The notes under the pieces: generated by a model
What the model was told of the DNA's origin: nothing
Database searches by the model: none
What the model saw: the letters and a program-made list of their open reading frames with translations, nothing else
Origin: Idiomarina sp. UBA6142
GTDB taxonomy: Bacteria > Pseudomonadota > Gammaproteobacteria > Enterobacterales > Alteromonadaceae
Reading direction: 5' to 3'
DNA: 6,195 bases
Assembly: GCA_002423905.1 (NCBI GenBank)
Contig: DIVC01000029.1
Coordinates: 1 to 6,195, forward strand
Translations under genes and position numbers: made by a program
Shown: piece by piece, positions 1-5,523 of the stretch
Position numbering within the stretch: the first letter of the stretch is position 1
Layout of the letters: every line of letters begins with the position of its first letter

Positions 1-429
1 GCTTATTCGGAAGGGTGGGGTTTGTATACTGAGTTATTGCCCAAAGAGATTGGCTTTTATCAAGATCCTTATTCTGACTTCGGCCGCTTAGCCATGGAGC
101 TTTGGCGGGCGGTACGTTTGGTCGTGGATACCGGAATCCATGCGAAACAATGGACGCGCGAACAAGGCATCGATTTTTATGTCAGTAACACCCCCAATGC
201 TGAAGCCGATGCGCGCAAAATGGTCGAGCGCCATATCGTCATGCCAGGGCAAGCAACTGCCTATAAAATTGGTATGAATAAGCTACTGGAATTGCGCGCT
301 AAAGCTAGCTCTACATTGGGTGAAAAGTTCGATATTCGCGAGTTTCATGATGTGGTGTTAGCTAATGGACCAGTGCCTCTGAATGTGCTCGAACAGTTTG
401 TTGACGCTTATATCGCCGCACAGCAATAG
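1..429 (+). CDS. DUF885 family putative metallopeptidase, C-terminal part
   Basis: An open frame enters from the left edge and ends at TAG 427-429, giving the last 142 residues of a larger protein. The first visible residues read AYSEGWGLYTE, which matches the conserved EGWALYxE block of DUF885 (PF05960) proteins. In that family an upstream HExxPGHH motif supplies the metal-binding histidines, and the Glu of the EGW block is likely the third zinc ligand. The upstream motif is outside the window, so the catalytic core cannot be checked. The remaining sequence fits the helical C-terminal half of the family, including a PGQATAYKIG block at about residues 81-90. Members are usually around 600 residues and are often exported in marine gammaproteobacteria; neither size nor export can be judged here. 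The gene is followed by its own terminator and then, on the same strand, by an S9 peptidase. Family assignment is firm; substrate is unknown. Confidence 0.88.
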   Translation, partial: AYSEGWGLYTELLPKEIGFYQDPYSDFGRLAMELWRAVRLVVDTGIHAKQWTREQGIDFYVSNTPNAEADARKMVERHIVMPGQATAYKIGMNKLLELRAKASSTLGEKFDIREFHDVVLANGPVPLNVLEQFVDAYIAAQQ

Positions 430-446
430 TGACGATCCATACCAGT

Positions 447-474
447 AAATAGCCGCGCAAGCGGTTATTTTTTA
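447..474 (+). terminator. Rho-independent terminator after the DUF885 gene
   Basis: The arms AAATAGCCGC (447-456) and GCGGTTATTT (461-470) pair over 10 bp with one G-U wobble, closing a GCAA tetraloop. The 3' arm runs directly into a T-run ending at 473. It starts 17 bases after the stop codon at 427-429. It lies only about 50 bases before the ATG of the next gene, so any promoter for that gene must overlap this element, lie upstream of it, or rely on read-through. Confidence 0.85.
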
Positions 475-482
475 GTCTACAC

Positions 483-511
483 TTGGTGATTACCGAATCG
501 GTCATCACCAA
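483..511. promoter_or_regulatory. 29-nt imperfect palindrome overlapping the S9 peptidase ribosome binding site
   Basis: The outer arms TTGGTGAT (483-490) and ATCACCAA (504-511) are perfect 8-bp complements. After one T/C mismatch, the inner arms ACCG (492-495) and CGGT (499-502) pair around an AAT loop. The element ends inside the Shine-Dalgarno AAGGAG (510-515) of the gene starting at 522. As RNA it would form a hairpin that hides the first two bases of the ribosome binding site. As DNA it could be a dimeric repressor site. There is no T-run after it, so it is not a terminator. The symmetry is directly visible; the regulatory role is inferred. Confidence 0.5.
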
Positions 512-521
512 GGAGTTAGCC

Positions 522-2432
522 ATGCGTTCATTCTGGACCAGTGCCGTTGTGGTTGCCTGTAGTCTGTTGTTTGTAGGCTGTTCACCGCAACAAACGGAAG
601 ACAATCAGTCAGCTGCCACAACAGCAGTGCCGCAATACAGTGCAGCAACCTTTTTTAACACCACCACCTTGTTTGGCTCATCAATCAGCCACGATGGTAG
701 CGCTGTTCTGGTAACCAGCGATGCATCGGGTATTTATAACGTGTACCGCTATCCGGTCGATGGCAGCGCGCCAACCCAGCTGACACAGTCAACTACCAAT
801 GCCTATATGGGCGTGAGTTGGTTCCCCAATGACGACCGCTTTCTATACACCGCTGATCAGGGCGGCAACGAACTCAATCACGTGTATGTGCAATTACCCG
901 ATGGTACCAGTCAAGACTTAACACCTGGCGAAAATCTCAAAGCCATGGTGGCGGGCTGGCATGAAGATAAAGTGCATTTCTATATCATGACCAATGAGCG
1001 TGATAACCGCTTTTTTGATCTGTATAAATACAGTAGCAATGACTTTAGCCGTAGCTTAGTATTTGAAAATAATACTGGTTTTAATATTGAATCAGTCAGC
1101 CCCGATGGCCGCTTTTTGGCCATGAGTCGCACCAATTCCAACTCAGACTCTGATTTGTTTGGGGTGGATTTAACCAAGGACAATGCCGAGCCAGTGCTGA
1201 TTACCCCCACTGAAGGGAATATACAGCATAGCGCGTATACCTTTACCCGCGACAGCAGCAGCTTGATCTATAGCAGTGATGGTCATGGTGAGTTTGCACA
1301 GGCGTGGCAGTATGATCTGGCGAGTGATGAACATAAGCCTTATTACAGCGCTGATTGGGATGTCTCGTTCTTGTATTTTTCCGAGTCGGGGCGCTATCAA
1401 GTGGTTGGCGTTAATGCCGATGCTCGTACCCAATTGACCATCACTGATTTAACCAGTAACACCGAATTACAGCTACCGGTCTATCCGCCAGGTGATCTGC
1501 GTGGGGTGAACTTCTCCGCTGATGAGTCCACGTTAGTATTCTATGTAAACTCCGATGTATCGCCATCTAACCTGTTTGTGTGGCAAGTCGGTAGTGCCGA
1601 GGTGGTTCAATTAACCAACACCTTGGCAGCAGAAATGGCTGCTAAGCATTTGGTGCAAAGCACGGTTGAACGGTTCCAGAGCTTTGATGAGTTGACTGTA
1701 CCGGGTTTGCTGTATAAGCCACATCAAGCCAGTGCCAGCAATAAAGTACCGGCTATTATCTTTATTCATGGTGGGCCAGGTGGGCAGACTCGCCAAGGCT
1801 ACAGTGCCATGGTGCAGCATTTGGTCAATCATGGCTATGCCATGTTCGGAGTCAACAACCGTGGCTCATCGGGCTATGGCAAAACCTTCTTCCACCTCGA
1901 CGATAAACGTCACGGCGAAGATGATTTGCAGGACATTGTGTACAGCAAGAAATACCTGCAATCGCTGGATTGGGTGGATGGCGATCAAATCGTCGTGATG
2001 GGTGGCAGCTATGGTGGTTACCTGACCATGGCGGCACTGGCTTTTACCGATGAATTCAATGCCGGGATCAATATCTTTGGGGTGACAAACTGGGTGCGCA
2101 CCTTGGAAAGTATTCCGCCGTGGTGGGAGAGCTTCCGGCAGTCGCTATACGATGAGCTGGGCGATCCAGCGGTTGATGGTGAACGTTTACGCCGTATTTC
2201 ACCGTTATTTCATGCTGCCAACGTTAAGGTGCCGGTGCTGGTAGTGCAAGGCGCCAACGATCCGCGGGTATTGCAAGTGGAGAGTGATGAAATGGTCGCC
2301 GCCATTCGCGCCAACAACGTTCCAGTCGAGTACGTATTGTTTCCTGACGAAGGCCACGGTTTTGCCGTAAAAGCGAACCGCATCACCGCCCAAGAAGCGT
2401 ACCTTACCTTCTTGAAAACCCATCTGAAATAG
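522..2432 (+). CDS. S9 family peptidase (prolyl oligopeptidase type), predicted lipoprotein
   Basis: This 636-residue serine peptidase probably cleaves oligopeptides or dipeptides outside the cytoplasm. ATG 522 is chosen over an in-frame TTG at 483 because AAGGAG (510-515) sits 6 bases upstream and it gives a clean lipoprotein signal: MRSF, a hydrophobic core, then LFVGC with the lipidated Cys at residue 20. Ser at +2 argues for the outer membrane. Residues of about 35-385 form a beta-propeller of TolB/PD40-like blades, with motifs such as SHDGSAVLV, SPDGRFLA and SADESTLVF. Residues of about 390-636 are the alpha/beta-hydrolase domain: oxyanion-region HGGPGG (416-421), nucleophile Ser496 in GGSYGG, Asp580 in GANDPRV and His612 in DEGHGF. 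The catalytic triad is therefore complete. The length is normal for S9 dipeptidyl/acylaminoacyl-peptidase-like enzymes; the exact specificity cannot be read from sequence. A strong terminator follows at 2450. Confidence 0.95.
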   Translation: MRSFWTSAVVVACSLLFVGCSPQQTEDNQSAATTAVPQYSAATFFNTTTLFGSSISHDGSAVLVTSDASGIYNVYRYPVDGSAPTQLTQSTTNAYMGVSWFPNDDRFLYTADQGGNELNHVYVQLPDGTSQDLTPGENLKAMVAGWHEDKVHFYIMTNERDNRFFDLYKYSSNDFSRSLVFENNTGFNIESVSPDGRFLAMSRTNSNSDSDLFGVDLTKDNAEPVLITPTEGNIQHSAYTFTRDSSSLIYSSDGHGEFAQAWQYDLASDEHKPYYSADWDVSFLYFSESGRYQVVGVNADARTQLTITDLTSNTELQLPVYPPGDLRGVNFSADESTLVFYVNSDVSPSNLFVWQVGSAEVVQLTNTLAAEMAAKHLVQSTVERFQSFDELTVPGLLYKPHQASASNKVPAIIFIHGGPGGQTRQGYSAMVQHLVNHGYAMFGVNNRGSSGYGKTFFHLDDKRHGEDDLQDIVYSKKYLQSLDWVDGDQIVVMGGSYGGYLTMAALAFTDEFNAGINIFGVTNWVRTLESIPPWWESFRQSLYDELGDPAVDGERLRRISPLFHAANVKVPVLVVQGANDPRVLQVESDEMVAAIRANNVPVEYVLFPDEGHGFAVKANRITAQEAYLTFLKTHLK

Positions 2433-2449
2433 CCTTTCACCGTGATACT

Positions 2450-2484
2450 AGCGCTACCATAATCGTATGGTGGCGCTTTTTTTT
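2450..2484 (+). terminator. Rho-independent terminator after the S9 peptidase gene
   Basis: The arms AGCGCTACCATA (2450-2461) and TATGGTGGCGCT (2466-2477) form a 12-bp stem with one wobble pair and an ATCG loop. A run of eight T follows at 2477-2484. The T-tract is only on the plus strand, so it terminates the S9 gene efficiently. It overlaps the first two bases of the convergent ppiC stop codon (2483-2485). Transcripts of ppiC would contain the same hairpin just after their stop codon but without a U-tract, where it could serve as a 3' stabilising structure. Confidence 0.92.
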
Positions 2485-2761
2485 AGCTACGTGACAAGGT
2501 TTTGATGAGGTGCCAACCGAACTTGGTTTTAAGTGGACCATGCACCTCCAGCGTAGGCTTGTTGAATACCACGTGGTCAAAGGCTGCGACCATGTGGCCG
2601 CGCTGAAATTCGCCCAAATCACCACCCTTTTTCGCGGATGGGCACAGTGAGTGCTGGCGGGCTAAATCACCGAATTTGGCACCCTTAGCTAACTGTTGTT
2701 TCAGTGCTTCTGCTTGTTCGCGGGTTTTCACCAGGATATGAAGCGCATGAGCGCGAGCCAT
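2483..2761 (-). CDS. ppiC: Peptidyl-prolyl cis-trans isomerase C (parvulin, PpiC)
   Basis: A 92-residue single-domain parvulin that catalyses cis-trans isomerisation of peptide bonds before proline, acting as a cytoplasmic folding helper. It has no signal peptide and no extra domain, as in E. coli PpiC (93 residues). It aligns with that protein almost end to end: ALHILVK with His8, SLCPSAKKGGDLGEF with Cys40, Met57 and Phe61 of the substrate pocket, and FGWHLIK with His84. These are the conserved active-site positions of the family. The start is well supported: ATG at 2761 is preceded, 5 bases away, by the near-perfect ribosome binding site TAAGGAGG (minus strand, 2767-2774). It lies 61 bp downstream of the PH-domain gene on the same strand and is probably read from the upp promoter, although its strong binding site would also suit an independent transcript. 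It converges on the S9 peptidase gene. Confidence 0.96.
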   Translation of the reverse strand: MARAHALHILVKTREQAEALKQQLAKGAKFGDLARQHSLCPSAKKGGDLGEFQRGHMVAAFDHVVFNKPTLEVHGPLKTKFGWHLIKTLSRS

Positions 2762-2822
2762 GGGTGCCTCCTTAGAGCAGAACCAATTGCGCCATTTCTG
2801 GCAATGTCTCTAGCCTGCGGCA

Positions 2823-3278
2823 TCAGATAGCCTTCGCTTTCAGTGCAGCAATACTCGGGTCTATTTCGGCGCGAAAGGATTCGCAGCGCCGTAACGCTTC
2901 CACAAAAAGCAATGGGTCAAGCGGTGAAATCAGAATAGCGCGCTGGTTGCCGTAGCCCAGCGCTATGCGCTCCATCGATAATGCGGGGCTGGCAATAGGA
3001 TTACGGCTTGCCCGCACATAACCAATACTGCTTATGCGTAAGCGCCAGCGAAATGGACCGCTGCGAATTAGCACAAAGTCTTCATAAACGCGGTAATAGG
3101 TGGTGGTCATGATCCACAAACACAGGCCGCCCGCAAGCAGCAGAGTCACGGTGGGCCAAGTCATTTGCTCAGCTTCAGGTAGGCGCAGATACCAAATAGC
3201 TGTAGCAAAACAAAGTACCGCGCTGAGGCTCAAAACTACCCGCAGCCAAGTATCAACTTTAGACGGAAAGTGTTCCAC
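2823..3278 (-). CDS. PH domain-containing membrane protein (bPH_6-like)
   Basis: A 151-residue small membrane protein of unknown function. The start is GTG at 3278, with CAGGAG (minus strand, 3287-3292) 8 bases upstream. Two hydrophobic segments, residues of about 11-31 and 41-60, are predicted to form a membrane hairpin with a short external loop rich in Glu/Gln. From about residue 62 to 130 the sequence resembles the bacterial PH-like bPH_6 family (PF06713, formerly DUF1200). The diagnostic stretch runs from LIRSGPFRWRLRISSI through the RASRNPIASPALSMERI block to AILISPLDPLLFVEALR. The soluble C-terminal domain should face the cytoplasm. It starts 23 bp after the upp stop, which strongly suggests cotranscription, and ppiC follows. 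Nothing in the sequence links it chemically to uracil salvage. Family-level assignment is good; role unknown. Confidence 0.85.
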   Translation of the reverse strand: MEHFPSKVDTWLRVVLSLSAVLCFATAIWYLRLPEAEQMTWPTVTLLLAGGLCLWIMTTTYYRVYEDFVLIRSGPFRWRLRISSIGYVRASRNPIASPALSMERIALGYGNQRAILISPLDPLLFVEALRRCESFRAEIDPSIAALKAKAI

Positions 3279-3301
3279 GTTAGCAACTCCTGTTTCATGG
3301 G

Positions 3302-3931
3302 CTATTTGGTACCGAAGATCTTATCGCCAGCATCACCGAGGCCGGGCATGATGTAGCCATGTTCATTCAAGTGTGAATCGAGGCCGGCGGCGAAAATGCG
3401 TACGTCAGGGTGCGTTTGTTGGACCGCTTGGACACCCTCAGGGGCAGCGACTAACACCAGCACCCTAATGTCGTGGCAGCCGGCTTTCTTCAACAAATCT
3501 ATGGTTGCAATCATACTGCCGCCGGTGGCGAGCATCGGGTCAATAATCAGCGCTAAGCGCTGCTCAATGTCGCCGACGAGCTTTTCAAAATAGCTGACTG
3601 GTTGCAGCGTTGACTCATCGCGGTATAGTCCCACCACACTAACTTTGGCGCTTGGCAGGAGTTCGAGCACGCCATCCAACATGCCCATACCGGCTCGCAA
3701 AATCGGCACTACGGTGACTTTTTTGCCTTTAAGCCGCTGTACCTCAATGGTGTCACCACGCCAACTTGCTATTTTTACCGGCTCTAGGGCGAAGTCTTGG
3801 GTGGCTTCATAGGTTAACAAGGTACCGAGTTCATTGGCCAACTCGCGAAAATGTTTGGTTGAAATATCGGCTCTGCGCATAAGCCCGAGTTTATGTTGCA
3901 CCAATGGGTGAGCAATTAAGTGAAATGACAT
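3302..3931 (-). CDS. upp: Uracil phosphoribosyltransferase
   Basis: A 209-residue cytoplasmic enzyme that converts uracil and PRPP to UMP and pyrophosphate in pyrimidine salvage. Length and sequence match the bacterial Upp family (E. coli Upp is 208 residues) throughout. Visible motifs are [11 protein letters not shown] at about 74-84, the PRPP-binding loop DPMLATGGS at 131-139, and the uracil-binding C-terminal [13 protein letters not shown] at 192-204. The family's N-terminal HPLVQHKL motif sits at residues 8-15. The start is ATG at 3931, with a modest GAGG ribosome binding site (minus strand, 3937-3940) 5 bases upstream. It is the first gene of a probable leftward operon with the PH-domain gene and ppiC. 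In many bacteria upp is followed by the uracil permease gene uraA; that is not so here. It diverges from doxX across an AT-rich region. Confidence 0.98.
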   Translation of the reverse strand: MSFHLIAHPLVQHKLGLMRRADISTKHFRELANELGTLLTYEATQDFALEPVKIASWRGDTIEVQRLKGKKVTVVPILRAGMGMLDGVLELLPSAKVSVVGLYRDESTLQPVSYFEKLVGDIEQRLALIIDPMLATGGSMIATIDLLKKAGCHDIRVLVLVAAPEGVQAVQQTHPDVRIFAAGLDSHLNEHGYIMPGLGDAGDKIFGTK

Positions 3932-3964
3932 GACGGCCTCTCTGGCATTGCAGAAAACAAAAAC

Positions 3965-3981
3965 ATTCTATAAATTAGAAT
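3965..3981. promoter_or_regulatory. Candidate LysR-type operator (T-N11-A dyad)
   Basis: ATTCTA (3965-3970) and TAGAAT (3976-3981) are perfect 6-bp inverted arms separated by TAAAT. T3967 and A3979 are placed symmetrically with 11 bases between them, the classical T-N11-A geometry of LysR-type binding sites. The dyad centre (3973) lies 65 bp upstream of the start point inferred from the -10 at 4026-4031, which is where activating LysR regulators typically bind. A LysR gene lies in the same operon as doxX. AT-rich DNA produces chance dyads, so this is a candidate only. Confidence 0.4.
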
Positions 3982-3997
3982 AATTAAGGCTAATTTA
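3971..3997. repeat. 8-bp inverted repeat in the upp/doxX intergenic region
   Basis: TAAATTAG (3971-3978) and CTAATTTA (3990-3997) are perfect 8-bp inverted arms with an 11-base spacer. They overlap the right half of the 3965-3981 dyad. A further pair, GAATAA (3978-3983) and TTATTC (3995-4000), is nested over the same bases. The arrangement could give a regulator two overlapping, mutually exclusive sites, or could simply reflect AT-rich sequence. Confidence 0.4.
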
Positions 3998-4003
3998 TTC
4001 GAT

Positions 4004-4031
4004 TTGTTGTTTTGTAAATAACGTCTATAGT
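4004..4031 (+). promoter_or_regulatory. Candidate sigma-70 promoter for doxX-lysR
   Basis: TATAGT at 4026-4031 matches the -10 consensus at five of six positions. TTGTTG at 4004-4009, 16 bases upstream, is a poor -35 (three of six). A weak -35 with a good -10 is typical of promoters that need an activator. The predicted start near 4038 leaves a leader of about 70 bases before the ATG at 4110. Identified by eye only. Confidence 0.4.
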
Positions 4032-4037
4032 TATTTT

Positions 4038-4070
4038 AACGACAGCTTGCAGTGGTCGTTGTATGACAAC
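4038..4070 (+). other. Two mutually exclusive small hairpins in the doxX leader
   Basis: AACGAC (4038-4043) can pair with GTCGTT (4055-4060) around an 11-base loop. Alternatively GTTGT (4058-4062) can pair with ACAAC (4066-4070) around an ATG loop. The two share bases 4058-4060, so only one can form at a time. Both stems are short (6 and 5 bp). There is no riboswitch signature that I recognise. Confidence 0.25.
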
Positions 4071-4109
4071 AACCCTGATGTTTACCTTATTATAGTGTGG
4101 GAGATTAGC

Positions 4110-4556
4110 ATGAAAGATTTAATTAAAAAATTAACCTGTATCGAGAGCAGTGGTTGGGGCGCCCTCGCGTTGCGCGTGCCTATTGGTATTATTTTTGCCG
4201 CCCACGGTGCGCAAAAGTTGTTTGGCTGGTTCGGTGGCTATGGCCTCGAAGGAACCGGTGGCTTCTTCGATAGCATCGGTTTATCACCGGGCTATTGGAT
4301 GGCGCTATTGGCAGGTGCCGCTGAATTTTTTGGTGGTATTGCCTTGATTGTCGGCTTGCTGACCCGACCAGCCGCGGCTGTGCTCGCCATTACCATGGTG
4401 GTTGCTATCGTGACAGTGCATTTAGACAACGGCTTATTCATGAGTAATAACGGCTACGAGTATGGCTTAGCATTATTGGCTGCCAGCGTGGCACTGATGT
4501 TTACCGGTGCCGGCAAAGCAGGGCTTGACGCTTGGCTTAACGAAAAAATGAAATAG
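4110..4556 (+). CDS. DoxX family inner-membrane protein
   Basis: A 148-residue integral membrane protein of the DoxX family (PF07681). ATG 4110 is chosen over an in-frame TTG at 4047. GGGAG (4099-4103) lies 6 bases upstream, and the earlier start would only add a non-conserved N-terminal tail lying in the leader. Four hydrophobic segments are visible, at about 17-38, 62-84, 87-105 and 117-135. Family hallmarks are the AAHGAQKLFGWFGG block at about 30-43 (His32, Lys36), the AEFFGGIALIVGLLTRPAA block at about 71-89 (Glu72, Arg86) and EYGLALL at 117-123. DoxX-family proteins have been linked to redox processes such as quinone handling and oxidative-stress or thiol resistance, but no single biochemical activity is established for this subgroup. 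The LysR gene begins 8 bp after the stop, so the two are almost certainly cotranscribed and probably functionally linked. Confidence 0.93.
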   Translation: MKDLIKKLTCIESSGWGALALRVPIGIIFAAHGAQKLFGWFGGYGLEGTGGFFDSIGLSPGYWMALLAGAAEFFGGIALIVGLLTRPAAAVLAITMVVAIVTVHLDNGLFMSNNGYEYGLALLAASVALMFTGAGKAGLDAWLNEKMK

Positions 4557-4564
4557 GGGATCAC

Positions 4565-5440
4565 GTGGCACGCTCGACAATTGAACAGTGGCGGATGGTG
4601 AAGGCGGTTGCAGACTTCGGCGGATTTGTGCAAGCCGCTGAGCAGGTCCACAAAAGTCAGTCGAGCGTGCATCACGCGGTGACCAAAATCGAGCAGCAGC
4701 TCGGGGTGAAATTATTTGAAGTTGATGGCCGCAAGACTAGCCTGACCGAAGCGGGTAAACAGCTATTGCGGCGCATTAATTACTTGCTGAGTGAAACCGA
4801 ACGATTTGAAAACGTCGCACAAAATTTGAAGTCTGGGGTGGAATCAAAGCTGACCATTGCAGTGGATGAAGCGTTCCCAAAAGATGTGCTGTTTGAGGCC
4901 TTAGTGCGAGTTTCCGCCGAGTATCCCTTGGTGCATATTGAATTGTTAGAAACCATATTGACCGGTGCCAACGAGTTGCTCAATCAAGGCATTGCGCAGT
5001 TATCGATTTCGCCGTTTACCTTGCCCAATGAATTAAGTGAAGACTTGTGTACGGTCGAATTTATCGCTGTGTGCGGCGCGCAACACCCGTTAGCGCGATT
5101 GGCACAGGTAAGCCTCGAAGATCTTAAAGTGCAGCGGCAAATTGTCTTGCGCGATTCCGGGCGCGAACGTAAATCAGAGTCTGGTTGGTTGGGATCTGAG
5201 CAGCGCTGGACCGTCACCCACGTTGCTACGTCGGTAGAACTTATCCGCAAAAACCAAGGCTTTGCATGGCTGCCGCGCAGTGCCGTTCAAAAGGCCCTAG
5301 ATAGCGGATGCATGGTGCCGCTAAAACTAAAACGCGGGGCGACCCGGAGCAGTACGTTCTACTTAAATTTCGAGGATCCAGAAACCTTGGGCCCAGTAGC
5401 ACGCACCTTGATTGGCCATATTCGCCATCTAACCCTCTAA
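4565..5440 (+). CDS. LysR family transcriptional regulator
   Basis: A 291-residue DNA-binding regulator. The start is GTG 4565, with AGGGGA (4555-4560) just upstream; this ribosome binding site overlaps the doxX stop codon, which points to translational coupling. Residues of about 5-65 form the LysR winged helix-turn-helix (PF00126): IEQWRMVKAVADFGGFVQAA, then the recognition-helix region SQSSVHHAVTKIEQQLG (31-47) and TSLTEAGKQLL (58-68). A linker helix covers about 66-90. Residues of about 92-290 are the periplasmic-binding-protein-like effector domain (PF03466), with KLTIAVDEAFP at its start and VEFIAVCGAQHPLA near the middle. The length is standard. The inducer cannot be predicted. LysR regulators usually lie divergent from their targets; here the gene follows doxX in the same direction, so regulation of doxX would also be autoregulation. 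A suitable candidate site lies at 3965-3981. Confidence 0.95.
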   Translation: MARSTIEQWRMVKAVADFGGFVQAAEQVHKSQSSVHHAVTKIEQQLGVKLFEVDGRKTSLTEAGKQLLRRINYLLSETERFENVAQNLKSGVESKLTIAVDEAFPKDVLFEALVRVSAEYPLVHIELLETILTGANELLNQGIAQLSISPFTLPNELSEDLCTVEFIAVCGAQHPLARLAQVSLEDLKVQRQIVLRDSGRERKSESGWLGSEQRWTVTHVATSVELIRKNQGFAWLPRSAVQKALDSGCMVPLKLKRGATRSSTFYLNFEDPETLGPVARTLIGHIRHLTL

Positions 5441-5459
5441 ATCTTGCAACCTTATTGGT

Positions 5460-5504
5460 GCAGCATTTGGCAAATGCCACTGGTGAGTTTCACTGCCATG
5501 CTGC
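5460..5504. other. Interrupted inverted repeat between convergent lysR and yghU
   Basis: The 83-bp gap between the two convergent stop codons is highly foldable. The continuous 15-base arm at 5490-5504 is complementary to three blocks in order: GCAGCAT (5460-5466), GGCA (5469-5472) and GTGA (5483-5486), with bulges of 2 and 10 bases. A competing perfect hairpin, GCATTT-GGC-AAATGC, occupies 5463-5477. Neither strand has a T-run after the structure, so it is not a canonical intrinsic terminator, though it is the only candidate 3'-end element for both genes. Confidence 0.35.
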
Positions 5505-5523
5505 TGGTGGTTCGGCAACCCGT

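Larger units (their letters stand above)
3932..4109. promoter_or_regulatory. AT-rich divergent promoter region between upp and doxX
   Basis: This 178-bp gap between two divergent start codons must carry promoters for both transcription units. The part from about 3955 to 4037 is markedly AT-rich compared with the flanking genes and contains several overlapping inverted repeats. On the plus strand one sigma-70-like pair can be proposed for doxX (4004-4031). On the minus strand only weak -10-like sequences are visible for upp, such as TATAGA (plus 3967-3972) and TAAATT (plus 3992-3997, 15 bases after a TTTACA), so no specific upp promoter is called. Confidence 0.6.

Noticed and set aside
483..521. 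In-frame TTG at 483 as the start of the S9 peptidase
   Set aside because: It would put 13 residues encoded by the palindrome before the signal peptide and has no ribosome binding site; ATG 522 has AAGGAG at ideal spacing and yields a proper lipoprotein signal.
362..604. Minus-strand open frame of 80 codons across the DUF885/S9 junction
   Set aside because: It runs through a terminator and a palindrome and overlaps two real coding regions; the translation is low-complexity and unlike any known protein.
2205..2440. Two overlapping minus-strand frames opposite the S9 catalytic domain
   Set aside because: They are antisense shadows of a strongly conserved coding region and cover the Asp/His motif codons.
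2762..2822. GCCA-GAAA-TGGC mini-hairpin between the PH-domain gene and ppiC
   Set aside because: The stem is only 4 bp and has no T-run, so it is not supportable as a terminator or attenuator.
4088..4096. TATTATAGT as a -10 box for doxX
   Set aside because: Transcription would start within or after the ribosome binding site at 4099-4103, and no -35 lies at a usable distance.
4047..4109. In-frame TTG at 4047 as the start of the DoxX protein
   Set aside because: It has no Shine-Dalgarno sequence, and the extra 21 residues are not like DoxX N-termini; ATG 4110 has GGGAG six bases upstream.
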